In this document: piece by piece, positions 1 through 5,093 of the stretch
Layout: each line of letters starts with the position of its first letter
How positions within the stretch are numbered: the first letter of the stretch is position 1
NCBI GenBank assembly: GCA_023390875.1
Contig: JAEWCA010000403.1
Span: forward strand, 1 to 5,093
DNA: 5,093 nucleotides
Direction of reading: 5' to 3'
Source: Actinomycetes bacterium
GTDB lineage: Bacteria > Actinomycetota > Actinomycetes > Actinomycetales > Cellulomonadaceae
Position numbers and translations under genes: made by a program
The notes under the pieces: model-generated
What the model was told of the DNA's origin: nothing
Databases searched by the model: none
The model's input: the letters and a program-made list of their open reading frames with translations, nothing else

Positions 1-858
1 GGCCGCCGCCGCGGCCGCACCGGCAGCGGCCACCGAGTCGGCGTGGCCGACGGTCGCCGCCCGACGTCCCACCGTGGCGAACGTCACCTGGTCGACCGCG
101 CGCTGCGCCTTGCCGCCACGCACCGCCCCGGAGGCGCCCGACCACAGGAAGGCGCCGATGAGCGCCGCCCACAGCACCTCGCCGATGTTCGGCTGGTAGC
201 CCTGCACGAGCGGCAGGAGCAGGGCCCAGGCGAACACGCCGACGGCGACGACCCGGCCGCACCAGCCCGCGACGACCGTGCCGGTGTGCCGGTTCTTCGT
301 GACCGCCCAGACGACGGCCTCGAGCACCCGCCCGCCGTCGAGCGGCAGGCCGGGCACGAGGTTGAACAGGCCCACGAAGCCGTTCGTGATCGCGCCGGAG
401 TACAGCAGCAGGCTCGTGATGCCGGGGGCGCCGGTGGCGGTCGCGTCGACCGCCCGGGCCGCGCCGAGGAACAGCACGCCGAGCACCAGGTTCGCGATCG
501 GGCCCACGACCGCGATCAGGGCGCTCGTCGCCGGGGTCGGCGCGGCGCCTCCGAACGACGTGTGGCCGCCCCACAGCGTCAGCACGAACTCGTGCGGCTG
601 CTGGCCGCGGGCCCGCGCGACGAGGCCGTGCGCGAGCTCGTGCACGAGCACCGAGGCGAACAGCAGGACGACGAAGACGAGCGCGACCAGGTACACCCCG
701 GCACCGACGTCCCCGATCCGGCTCCGGACGGTCGGCGCGAACAGCAGCGTGAGGACGAGGGCGGCGAGCAGCCAGCTCGGCGCGAGGATGATCGGCGCGC
801 CGGCCGCACGGCCGATGACCCAGCCGGACGTCCGTCGGGCGGGGGGCGGGGTGCTCAC
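1..858 (-). CDS. Site-2-type intramembrane metalloprotease (M50 family), 3' end missing
   Basis: Integral membrane zinc protease expected to cut substrates within or next to the membrane; the substrate cannot be told from sequence. The 286 visible residues carry the zinc motif HELAH (residues 73-77, with E74 catalytic) in a hydrophobic segment at about 55-80, and the second motif NLVPGLPLDGGR (166-177), whose D174 is the expected third zinc ligand. Further hydrophobic segments lie near 24-42, 110-135, 147-168, 193-220 and 226-240. After 245 the chain becomes soluble, and residues 262-286 (ATVGRRAATVGHADSVAA then alanines) resemble the start of a CBS region, as in the M50 subfamily with C-terminal CBS domains; the window ends there. 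GTG at 858-856 is chosen because an in-frame TAG lies four codons upstream and a -10 box sits 6 nt before it. It is divergent from the RecB-like gene. The family call is secure; the CBS assignment is tentative. Confidence 0.93.
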   Translation of the reverse strand, partial: MSTPPPARRTSGWVIGRAAGAPIILAPSWLLAALVLTLLFAPTVRSRIGDVGAGVYLVALVFVVLLFASVLVHELAHGLVARARGQQPHEFVLTLWGGHTSFGGAAPTPATSALIAVVGPIANLVLGVLFLGAARAVDATATGAPGITSLLLYSGAITNGFVGLFNLVPGLPLDGGRVLEAVVWAVTKNRHTGTVVAGWCGRVVAVGVFAWALLLPLVQGYQPNIGEVLWAALIGAFLWSGASGAVRGGKAQRAVDQVTFATVGRRAATVGHADSVAAAGAAAAAA

Positions 859-864
859 CGGATC

Positions 865-870
865 AGCCTA
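865..870 (-). promoter_or_regulatory. -10 box TAGGCT of the M50 protease gene
   Basis: TAGGCT read on the minus strand matches the actinobacterial TANNNT -10 pattern. Exactly 6 nt (GATCCG) separate it from the GTG start, so transcription would begin at or next to the start codon, giving a leaderless mRNA. No Shine-Dalgarno sequence is present and no convincing -35 hexamer is seen at 16-18 nt spacing. Confidence 0.7.
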
Positions 871-920
871 GGTGGCGCGACGCGCACCCCCGGTGCGGCG
901 TGCGTGTCGGTGGCGGCGCC

Positions 921-926
921 TACCCT
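921..926 (+). promoter_or_regulatory. -10 box TACCCT of the RecB-family nuclease gene
   Basis: TACCCT fits TANNNT and ends 6 nt before the GTG at 933. This implies a leaderless transcript and decides the start against the longer reading from 900, which would begin upstream of this box. It shares the 74-bp divergent gap with the M50 protease promoter; the two -10 boxes are 50 bp apart and face opposite ways. There is no clear -35 element. Confidence 0.7.
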
Positions 927-932
927 CGTCGT

Positions 933-1925
933 GTGAGCTCTCAGGACGTCGACGAGGTGGTGCCGGACCTGGCGACCGCGCAGGACGAGGCGGCACCGGA
1001 CGCGGCGCCGCAGGTCGACACGGCGCAGGACGACTCCGTCGAGGAGCTCGTGGAGGCGCAGGTCGAGGCAGCCGCCGCCCGCCCGCCGTCGAAGCCCGGT
1101 CTGTCGCCGTCCCGCGCGAACGACTTCCTGCAGTGCCCGCTCATGTTCCGGCTGCGCGTCGTGGACCGGGTCCCCGAGCCGCCGAGCGTCGCGGCGGCGC
1201 GCGGCACGCTCGTGCACGCGGTGCTCGAGCACCTCTTCGACCTGCCCGCGGTCGAGCGCACGCTCGAGGCGGCGACCGGCCTGCTCCCCGAGCGCTGGGC
1301 CGAGCTGCGCGAGCACGCGCCGCAGGTCGCCGAGATGTTCGCGACGCCCGACGAGCTCGCCGAGTGGCTCGCGAGCGCCGAGCAGCTGCTCGCCACGTAC
1401 TTCACGCTCGAGGACCCGACCCGGCTGCAGCCGCGCGAGCGCGAGCTGTCGGTGTCCACCGAGCTCGAGGACGGCCCGCAGCTGCGCGGCATCGTCGACC
1501 GCGTCGACGTCGCGCCGAACGGGTGGGTGCGGGTCGTCGACTACAAGACCGGCCGCTCGCCCCGGGCCGGCTTCGAGAGCTCGGCGCTGTTCCAGATGCG
1601 GTTCTACGCCTACGTCATCTGGAAGACGCGGGGTGTGCTGCCCAAGCTCCTGCAGCTCGAGTACCTGGGCGACGGCGTCGTGCTCAAGCACGAGCCGACC
1701 GAGGCCGAGATGGACACGTTCGAGGCGCGGGTCCGGTCCATCTGGGGCGGCATCCAGGAGACGGCCCGCACGGGTGACTGGCGGCCGCGCCCGTCGAAGC
1801 TGTGCGACTGGTGCTCGTTCCGTGCGCTGTGCCCGTCGTTCGGTGGCACACCGCCGGAGGTGCCCGAGGGGGCCGTCGAGCGGGCCATCGGCGTGACGCC
1901 GCTCGCGGTGACGTCAGCGGCCTGA
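933..1925 (+). CDS. RecB-family PD-(D/E)XK nuclease with Fe-S cysteine cluster
   Basis: Predicted single-domain DNA exonuclease of the RecB/AddB/Cas4-like PD-(D/E)XK superfamily, 330 aa. Visible motifs in order: LSPSRANDFLQCP (57-69) with C68; GTLVHAVLEH (91-100) with H95; GIVDRVD (186-192) with D189; VVDYKTG (201-207) with catalytic D203 and K205; QMRFYAY (221-227), the QxxxY motif; and CDWCSFRALC (291-300). C68, C291, C294 and C300 have the spacing of the 4Fe-4S 'iron staple' of AddB and Cas4 nucleases. There is no helicase domain and no Cas gene nearby. Residues 1-55 are an acidic, Ala-rich, probably disordered extension. The GTG start follows from the -10 box 6 nt upstream. Similar stand-alone proteins occur across actinobacteria (M. 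tuberculosis Rv2119 from memory), where their role is not established. The end overlaps the convergent HAD gene by 12 bp. Fold is confident; cellular function unknown. Confidence 0.93.
   Translation: MSSQDVDEVVPDLATAQDEAAPDAAPQVDTAQDDSVEELVEAQVEAAAARPPSKPGLSPSRANDFLQCPLMFRLRVVDRVPEPPSVAAARGTLVHAVLEHLFDLPAVERTLEAATGLLPERWAELREHAPQVAEMFATPDELAEWLASAEQLLATYFTLEDPTRLQPRERELSVSTELEDGPQLRGIVDRVDVAPNGWVRVVDYKTGRSPRAGFESSALFQMRFYAYVIWKTRGVLPKLLQLEYLGDGVVLKHEPTEAEMDTFEARVRSIWGGIQETARTGDWRPRPSKLCDWCSFRALCPSFGGTPPEVPEGAVERAIGVTPLAVTSAA
1914..1925. other. Convergent 3' overlap of nuclease and HAD genes
   Basis: The last four plus-strand codons of the nuclease gene, including its TGA (1923-1925), overlap the last four minus-strand codons of the HAD gene, including its TGA (complement of tca at 1914-1916). 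There is no room for a terminator between the genes, so each transcript must run into the antisense of its neighbour unless terminated by another mechanism. Confidence 0.9.
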
Positions 1926-2636
1926 CGGCGTCCGAGGCTCGAGCTCGTCGCCTCCGGCGACGCGGGCGAGGTCCTCGATCGTGAGGTCGTCGAGCGAGGC
2001 GACCCGGCTGAGGCCCGGGCGCGGCTCGACCGGCTGCATGACCTCGACCGCGACGACGCGAGCCCCCGACGCGACCGCGGAGGCGATGCCCGACCGCGAG
2101 TCCTCGAGCGCGACGCACCGGGCGACGTCGACCCCGAGCGCCTCGGCGGCGCGCAGGTACGGCTCCGGGTCGGGCTTCGGCCGGGAGACGTCGTCGCCGG
2201 CGACCACGACGTCGAAGAACGGCGCGACGGCCGCGAACGGCTCCGCGAGCACGCGGAACGACGACGTCACGAGCGCCATCGGCACGCCCGCGGCCTTGAG
2301 GTCCTTCAGCAGGCGCTCGGCCCCGGGCTGCCACGGGACGCCGGCCGCGACACCTGCGGCGACACGCGAGTTGAGGAACGCCGCGATCTCGTCGTCCGGG
2401 AGGTCGACCCCGCGCGACCGCAGGATGCCCGCCGAGACCGTCATGGAGCTGCCGACCATCCGCAGGCCGTCCTCGTGCGTCCACACCCCGCCGTGCGCCT
2501 CGACGAGCTCGGTCTCCGCCGCGATCCAGAACGGCTCGGTGTCGATGAGCGTGCCGTCCATGTCCCACAGCACGGCGGACAGGGGGGCGGGTGGCTGCGC
2601 GGGCACAGCGAGGGCGTCGTCCGACGGGGTGGGCAT
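1914..2636 (-). CDS. HAD-superfamily hydrolase, beta-phosphoglucomutase/phosphatase-like
   Basis: Cytosolic haloacid dehalogenase-type phosphohydrolase of 240 aa, typical for the subfamily with a helical cap. All four HAD motifs are intact: I, WDMDGTL (24-30) with nucleophile D25 and acid/base D27; II, VTSS (123-126); III, K154 in SRPKPDPEPY; IV, LEDSRSG (177-183) with E178 and D179. The cap lies between motifs I and II (about 35-100), as in subclass I. The text DMDGTLIDTEPFW and the KPDPEPYLRAA block resemble the beta-phosphoglucomutase/GmhB-unrelated sugar-phosphate phosphatase group; the actual substrate cannot be read from sequence. The ATG at 2636-2634 is chosen because an in-frame TAG lies four codons upstream and is itself part of the -10 box. 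Residues 1-19 are a Pro/Ala-rich leader. The gene converges on the nuclease gene with a 12-bp overlap and is divergent from the PAC2 gene. Family call is firm; substrate unknown. Confidence 0.93.
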   Translation of the reverse strand: MPTPSDDALAVPAQPPAPLSAVLWDMDGTLIDTEPFWIAAETELVEAHGGVWTHEDGLRMVGSSMTVSAGILRSRGVDLPDDEIAAFLNSRVAAGVAAGVPWQPGAERLLKDLKAAGVPMALVTSSFRVLAEPFAAVAPFFDVVVAGDDVSRPKPDPEPYLRAAEALGVDVARCVALEDSRSGIASAVASGARVVAVEVMQPVEPRPGLSRVASLDDLTIEDLARVAGGDELEPRTPSGR

Positions 2637-2642
2637 GCGTCC

Positions 2643-2648
2643 ATGCTA
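2643..2648 (-). promoter_or_regulatory. -10 box TAGCAT of the HAD hydrolase gene
   Basis: TAGCAT on the minus strand ends 6 nt (GGACGC) before the ATG at 2636, matching TANNNT-N6-start and a leaderless transcript. The TAG of the box is also an in-frame stop, so this frame cannot be extended upstream. No recognisable -35 hexamer or Shine-Dalgarno sequence is present. Confidence 0.7.
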
Positions 2649-2706
2649 GGCACGGCCCGGCACGCCCTCGGACCACCCGATGCGTCGGTGCGCGGGGCAA
2701 GCGTCC

Positions 2707-2712
2707 TACGCT
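2707..2712 (+). promoter_or_regulatory. -10 box TACGCT of the PAC2-family gene
   Basis: TACGCT ends 6 nt (GGGTGG) before the ATG at 2719, again implying a leaderless mRNA. This supports 2719 over the longer reading frame opening at 2680. The GGGTGG just before the ATG could be mistaken for a weak ribosome binding site, but it lies too close to the codon to act as one. It shares the 82-bp divergent gap with the HAD promoter. Confidence 0.7.
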
Positions 2713-2718
2713 GGGTGG

Positions 2719-3576
2719 ATGAGCGAGCACGGACCCGCAGAGCTCCCCGACGCCGAGCCGGTGATGCTCGCCGCCTTCGAGGGGTGGAACGACGCGGGGT
2801 CAGCCGCGACGCAGGCCCTCGAACACCTCCACGAGGTGTGGGACGCCGAGCAGGTCGACGAGCTCGACCCGGAGGAGTACCACGACTTCCAGGTGAACCG
2901 CCCGGTCATCGGCCCAGGTCCCGACGGCACGCGCGAGATCACGTGGCCGACCACGGCCGTCGCGCTGGCGGACGCGAACCGCACGGGCCGCCGGGTGGTG
3001 CTGGTGCACGGCATCGAGCCGTCGATGCGATGGCGGCGGTACTGCGCGGAGCTGCTCGACATCGCGTCGGGCATGGGCGTGCGCACGGTCATCACGGTCG
3101 GCGCGCTGCTCGCGGACGTGCCGCACACGCGGCCGATCCCGGTGAACTCCACGAGCGAGGACCCACACCTGCGCGAGCTCATCGGGCTCGACCCCAACAC
3201 GTACGAGGGGCCGACGGGCATCGTCGGGGTGCTGCAGCACGAGGCGGCCGTCCGCGGCATGCGGGCCATGTCGCTGTGGGCGGCCGTGCCGCACTACGTG
3301 GCGCACCCGCCGTCGCCGAAGGCGACCCTCGCGATCCTGCACCGCATCGAGCAGCTGCTCGGCGAGCCCGTCCCGCTCGGCGAGCTGCCCGACGACGCGG
3401 TCGCGTGGCAGCACGGCGTCGACGAGCTCGCCGGCGAGGACAACGAGATCGGCGAGTACGTGCGCCAGCTCGAGGAGGCCAAGGACACGGCCGACCTCCC
3501 GGAGGCGAGCGGCGAGGCCATCGCGCAGGAGTTCGAGCGGTACCTGAGGCGGCGGGACAAGGGCACCGGCGGCTGA
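2719..3576 (+). CDS. PAC2-family protein (proteasome assembly chaperone-like fold)
   Basis: Soluble 285-aa protein of the PAC2 family, named for the eukaryotic proteasome assembly chaperone PSMG2. Family blocks visible: PVMLAAFEGWNDAGSAATQA (14-33); VVLVHGIEPSMRWRRYC (93-109); VRTVITVGALLADVPHTRPI (121-140); YEGPTGIVGVL (162-172); and MSLWAAVPHYVAHPPSPKAT (184-203). The C-terminal part (about 225-285) is charged and helical, with a coiled-coil-like EIGEYVRQLEEAKDTADL segment. No signal peptide or membrane segment is seen. It converges on mshC, a neighbour pair I recall from other actinomycetes: Streptomyces ParJ (SCO1662), a ParA-interacting protein, lies beside mshC (SCO1663), and M. tuberculosis Rv2125 lies a few genes from mshC (Rv2130c). 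Orthology to ParJ is inference from memory and cannot be proven here. A proteasome role is suggested only by the family name. The ATG start is fixed by the -10 box. Confidence 0.9.
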   Translation: MSEHGPAELPDAEPVMLAAFEGWNDAGSAATQALEHLHEVWDAEQVDELDPEEYHDFQVNRPVIGPGPDGTREITWPTTAVALADANRTGRRVVLVHGIEPSMRWRRYCAELLDIASGMGVRTVITVGALLADVPHTRPIPVNSTSEDPHLRELIGLDPNTYEGPTGIVGVLQHEAAVRGMRAMSLWAAVPHYVAHPPSPKATLAILHRIEQLLGEPVPLGELPDDAVAWQHGVDELAGEDNEIGEYVRQLEEAKDTADLPEASGEAIAQEFERYLRRRDKGTGG

Positions 3577-3640
3577 CCGGCCCGCGGCGGCGGGTCACCC
3601 GCCGGCGGGTGGACGGCTCGCGGCGGGCGGCCCGCCGGCG
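3577..3640. terminator. GC-rich inverted repeats between PAC2 gene and mshC; likely bidirectional terminator
   Basis: The 64-bp convergent gap contains three overlapping dyads: a perfect 16-nt palindrome cacccgccggcgggtg at 3596-3611; cggcgggc (3621-3628) paired with gcccgccg (3630-3637) around one central base; and cgccggcggg (3600-3609) paired perfectly with cccgccggcg (3631-3640) across a 21-nt loop. The third pairing excludes the first two. The dyads are symmetric and so would form on either transcript. There is no T-tract, which is common for actinobacterial hairpin terminators. Position directly after both stop codons favours termination; the function is inferred. Confidence 0.65.
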
Positions 3641-4891
3641 TCAGATCCGGATGCCGAGGAGGGCGTCGATGGTCCGTGCCACCACGCCGGGTGCACCCTC
3701 GACGGGTGCGTCCGTGCCGGCGAGCGCCGCCTCGGCCCACGCGTCGACCACGGCGAGCGCCGTCGGCGTGTCGAGGTCGTCCGCGACGGCTGCCCGGACA
3801 CCGGCGAGCATCGCCGTCGCGTCCGGACCGCCGTTGCCCGACACCGACCGGCGCCAGCGCTCGAGGCGCTCCTGCGCGGCGTGCAGGCCCGCGTCGGTCC
3901 AGTCCCAGGCGTCGCGGTACCGGTGCGCGAGGATCGCGAGGCGCACCGCCATCGGGTCGACCCCGTCGGCCCGCAGACGCGAGACGAGCACGAGGTTGCC
4001 GCGCGACTTGCTCATCTTCTCGCCGTCGAGCCCCACCATCCCGGTGTGCACGTGCACGCGGGCGCCGTGGCCCGCGTCGAGCAGCCGCGCGTGCGACGTC
4101 GACATCTCGTGGTGCGGGAAGAGCAGGTCGGAGCCTCCGCCCTCGACGTCGAACGGCAGCCCGAGCCCGTCACGCCCGATGACGGCGCACTCGATGTGCC
4201 AGCCGGGTCGACCGGGTCCGAGCTCGCCGCCGTCCCAGGCGGGCTCGCCGGGCCGCTCGGAGCGCCACAGCAGCGGGTCGAGCGGCGACCGCTTGCCCTC
4301 CCGCTCGGGGTCTCCCCCGCGCTCGGCGAACAGGGTGCGCATCGTGTCGTCGTCGAGACCGGCCACGGCGCCGAAGTCGGCGTCCTTCGACAGGTCGGCG
4401 TAGACGTCGCCCAGGCCCGTCGAGCCCGGCGTGGGGACGCGGTACGCGGCGCCCGTGTCGAGCAGGGTGCGGACGGCCTCCGCGACGGCGGGGATGGACT
4501 CGACGACGCCGAGGTACGTGTCGGGCGGCACGACGCCGAGCGCCGTCATGTCCTCGGCGAACAGCGCCGTCTGCTCGACGGCGAGGGCCTGCCAGTCGAC
4601 ACCGGTCGCGGCCGCGCGCTCCAGCAGCGGGTCGTCGACGTCGGTGACGTTGGAGGCGTACCGGACGGTGTGACCCGCGTCGCGCCAGGCACGTCCGAGC
4701 ACGTCGAACGCCACGTAGGTGGCGGCGTGGCCCATGTGCGTCGCGTCGTACGGCGTGATGCCGCAGACGTACAGCGTGGCCTGCGGGCCGGTCGCGGCGA
4801 CGACCAGCCGGCCGGTCGAGGAGTCGCGGACCTGGACCGGTGCACCGTGTCCGGGGAGCTGAGGGATCGGCGGGGTGGGCCAGGTGAGCAC
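3641..4891 (-). CDS. mshC: L-cysteine:1D-myo-inosityl 2-amino-2-deoxy-alpha-D-glucopyranoside ligase (MshC)
   Basis: ATP-dependent ligase of mycothiol synthesis: it activates cysteine as an adenylate and joins it to the amine of GlcN-Ins, giving Cys-GlcN-Ins. It is a cytosolic relative of class I cysteinyl-tRNA synthetase. The 416 aa match the family length (about 410-415). Visible features: [19 protein letters not shown] (41-59), with zinc ligand C43 and the HIGH-type motif HMGH (52-55); [14 protein letters not shown] (80-93); WHIECAVIG (231-239) with zinc ligand C235; FPHHE (258-262) with the expected third ligand H260; and KMSKS (292-296). The [13 protein letters not shown] text distinguishes MshC from true CysRS, and the tRNA anticodon-binding extension of CysRS is missing. 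The GTG start ([14 protein letters not shown]) fits the usual MshC N-terminus and lies 7 nt after a -10 box. A longer frame from 5041 is rejected. It is divergent from the unidentified gene at 4949. The call is firm. Confidence 0.97.
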   Translation of the reverse strand: MLTWPTPPIPQLPGHGAPVQVRDSSTGRLVVAATGPQATLYVCGITPYDATHMGHAATYVAFDVLGRAWRDAGHTVRYASNVTDVDDPLLERAAATGVDWQALAVEQTALFAEDMTALGVVPPDTYLGVVESIPAVAEAVRTLLDTGAAYRVPTPGSTGLGDVYADLSKDADFGAVAGLDDDTMRTLFAERGGDPEREGKRSPLDPLLWRSERPGEPAWDGGELGPGRPGWHIECAVIGRDGLGLPFDVEGGGSDLLFPHHEMSTSHARLLDAGHGARVHVHTGMVGLDGEKMSKSRGNLVLVSRLRADGVDPMAVRLAILAHRYRDAWDWTDAGLHAAQERLERWRRSVSGNGGPDATAMLAGVRAAVADDLDTPTALAVVDAWAEAALAGTDAPVEGAPGVVARTIDALLGIRI

Positions 4892-4898
4892 GGGCGGC

Positions 4899-4904
4899 AG
4901 CCTA
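4899..4904 (-). promoter_or_regulatory. -10 box TAGGCT of mshC
   Basis: TAGGCT on the minus strand, identical to the hexamer before the M50 protease gene, ends 7 nt before the GTG at 4891. This implies a leaderless mshC transcript and supports the short start over the 50-residue longer reading. No clear -35 element is seen. It sits in the 57-bp divergent gap with the gene at 4949. Confidence 0.65.
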
Positions 4905-4936
4905 GCCGTCGCTGCACGCGCGACGGCGTGCGGTGT

Positions 4937-4942
4937 CACGAT
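4937..4942 (+). promoter_or_regulatory. Possible -10 box CACGAT of the gene starting at 4949
   Basis: CACGAT ends 6 nt (GCAGCC) before the GTG at 4949, the same spacing as at the other genes, but its first base departs from TANNNT. Support comes mainly from position and from the open frame downstream. Confidence 0.4.
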
Positions 4943-4948
4943 GCAGCC

Positions 4949-5093
4949 GTGGAGACGACGACGCCGGCCCGGCCGGAGCGCGACGAGCGTGGCGAGCGGG
5001 TGTGCGTGCAGACGCCCGACGGGTGGCGCGTGCTGCACCACGGCGACGCGCCCGACGGCGGTGCCCGGTGGGTGGTCGTGCCCGAGCCCGGAC
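4949..5093 (+). CDS. Unrecognised protein, N-terminal 48 codons only
   Basis: I do not recognise this gene. The frame from GTG 4949 stays open to the window edge, and 45 of 48 codons end in G or C, the bias of the other genes here. The competing frame from ATG 4941 gives an Arg/Cys-rich shadow-like peptide without that bias. The visible protein begins with a charged stretch ([17 protein letters not shown]), followed by a beta-rich-looking part [16 protein letters not shown] and then RWVVVPEPG at the edge. No signal peptide or transmembrane segment appears in this part. The start is supported by a weak -10-like box 6 nt upstream; an in-frame GTG at 4928 is an alternative. The gene is divergent from mshC across 57 bp, so the two promoters could influence one another. 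No function is assigned. Confidence 0.6.
   Translation, partial: METTTPARPERDERGERVCVQTPDGWRVLHHGDAPDGGARWVVVPEPG

Noticed and set aside
900..932. Longer start for the RecB-like nuclease at 900
   Set aside because: It begins upstream of the -10 box at 921-926; the added residues MRVGGGAYPRR read as translated promoter sequence.
43..936. 297-codon plus-strand open frame opposite the M50 protease
   Set aside because: Low-complexity Arg/Asp/Gly translation, antisense to a gene with intact HELAH and LPLDGGR motifs.
933..1925. RecB-like nuclease as Cas4 of a CRISPR system or part of a defence island
   Set aside because: No cas genes or repeat array occur in the window, the protein is longer than typical Cas4, and all neighbours are housekeeping-type genes.
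2680..2718. Longer start for the PAC2 protein at 2680
   Set aside because: It would require translating through the -10 box at 2707-2712; the ATG at 2719 fits both the promoter and the usual PAC2 N-terminus.
2475..4403. 642-codon plus-strand open frame across the PAC2 gene and into mshC
   Set aside because: Arg/Ala/Gly-rich translation with no motifs; it crosses two well-supported genes in other frames. Long shadow frames are expected at this GC content.
3641..4891. Cysteinyl-tRNA synthetase (cysS)
   Set aside because: The [13 protein letters not shown] signature, 416-aa length and lack of the C-terminal tRNA-binding extension identify MshC.
4892..5041. Upstream 50-residue extension of mshC
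   Set aside because: The added residues are unlike any MshC N-terminus, they span the mshC -10 box, and they overlap the divergent gene at 4949.
4941..5093. ATG-initiated frame at 4941 as the divergent gene
   Set aside because: Its peptide is Arg/Cys/Thr-rich without third-position G/C bias, while the overlapping frame from GTG 4949 has 45 of 48 codons ending in G or C.

Overview
This window comes from a high-GC chromosome of an actinomycete, most likely Micrococcales and Cellulomonas-like. The evidence is the very high GC content with strong G/C bias at third codon positions, GTG starts, start codons lying 6-7 nt after TANNNT boxes, and a clear mshC gene. Mycothiol synthesis is essentially confined to Actinomycetota. 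The genus is inference only.

Layout: six protein genes almost fill the window. (1) Minus strand, 1-858: an M50 site-2-type membrane protease, cut at the left edge in what looks like the start of a C-terminal CBS region. (2) Plus, 933-1925: a RecB-family PD-(D/E)XK nuclease with a four-cysteine iron-sulfur signature. (3) Minus, 1914-2636: a HAD hydrolase of the beta-phosphoglucomutase/phosphatase-like group, overlapping the nuclease tail-to-tail by 12 bp. (4) Plus, 2719-3576: a PAC2-family protein. (5) Minus, 3641-4891: mshC, the cysteine ligase of mycothiol synthesis. (6) Plus, 4949 to the right edge: the first 48 codons of an unrecognised protein. The genes strictly alternate in strand, giving three divergent promoter gaps (74, 82 and 57 bp), one overlapping convergent junction and one convergent junction with strong hairpins (3577-3640). 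No intergenic stretch exceeds 82 bp. No RNA gene, mobile element, CRISPR array or prophage signature was seen.

How they work together: the strand alternation means there is no operon here. Each gene appears to have its own promoter, and at all six starts a -10-like hexamer ends 6 or 7 nt before the start codon with no Shine-Dalgarno sequence, as expected for leaderless transcripts. This fixes the starts of genes (1)-(5) and exposes gene (6). The set is a conserved-housekeeping type of neighbourhood (redox thiol synthesis, DNA maintenance nuclease, membrane proteolysis). The PAC2-mshC adjacency recurs in other actinomycetes. I see no convincing evidence of a new defence or mobile system; the most interesting points are the uniform leaderless architecture, the overlapping gene ends and the functionally obscure nuclease and PAC2 proteins.
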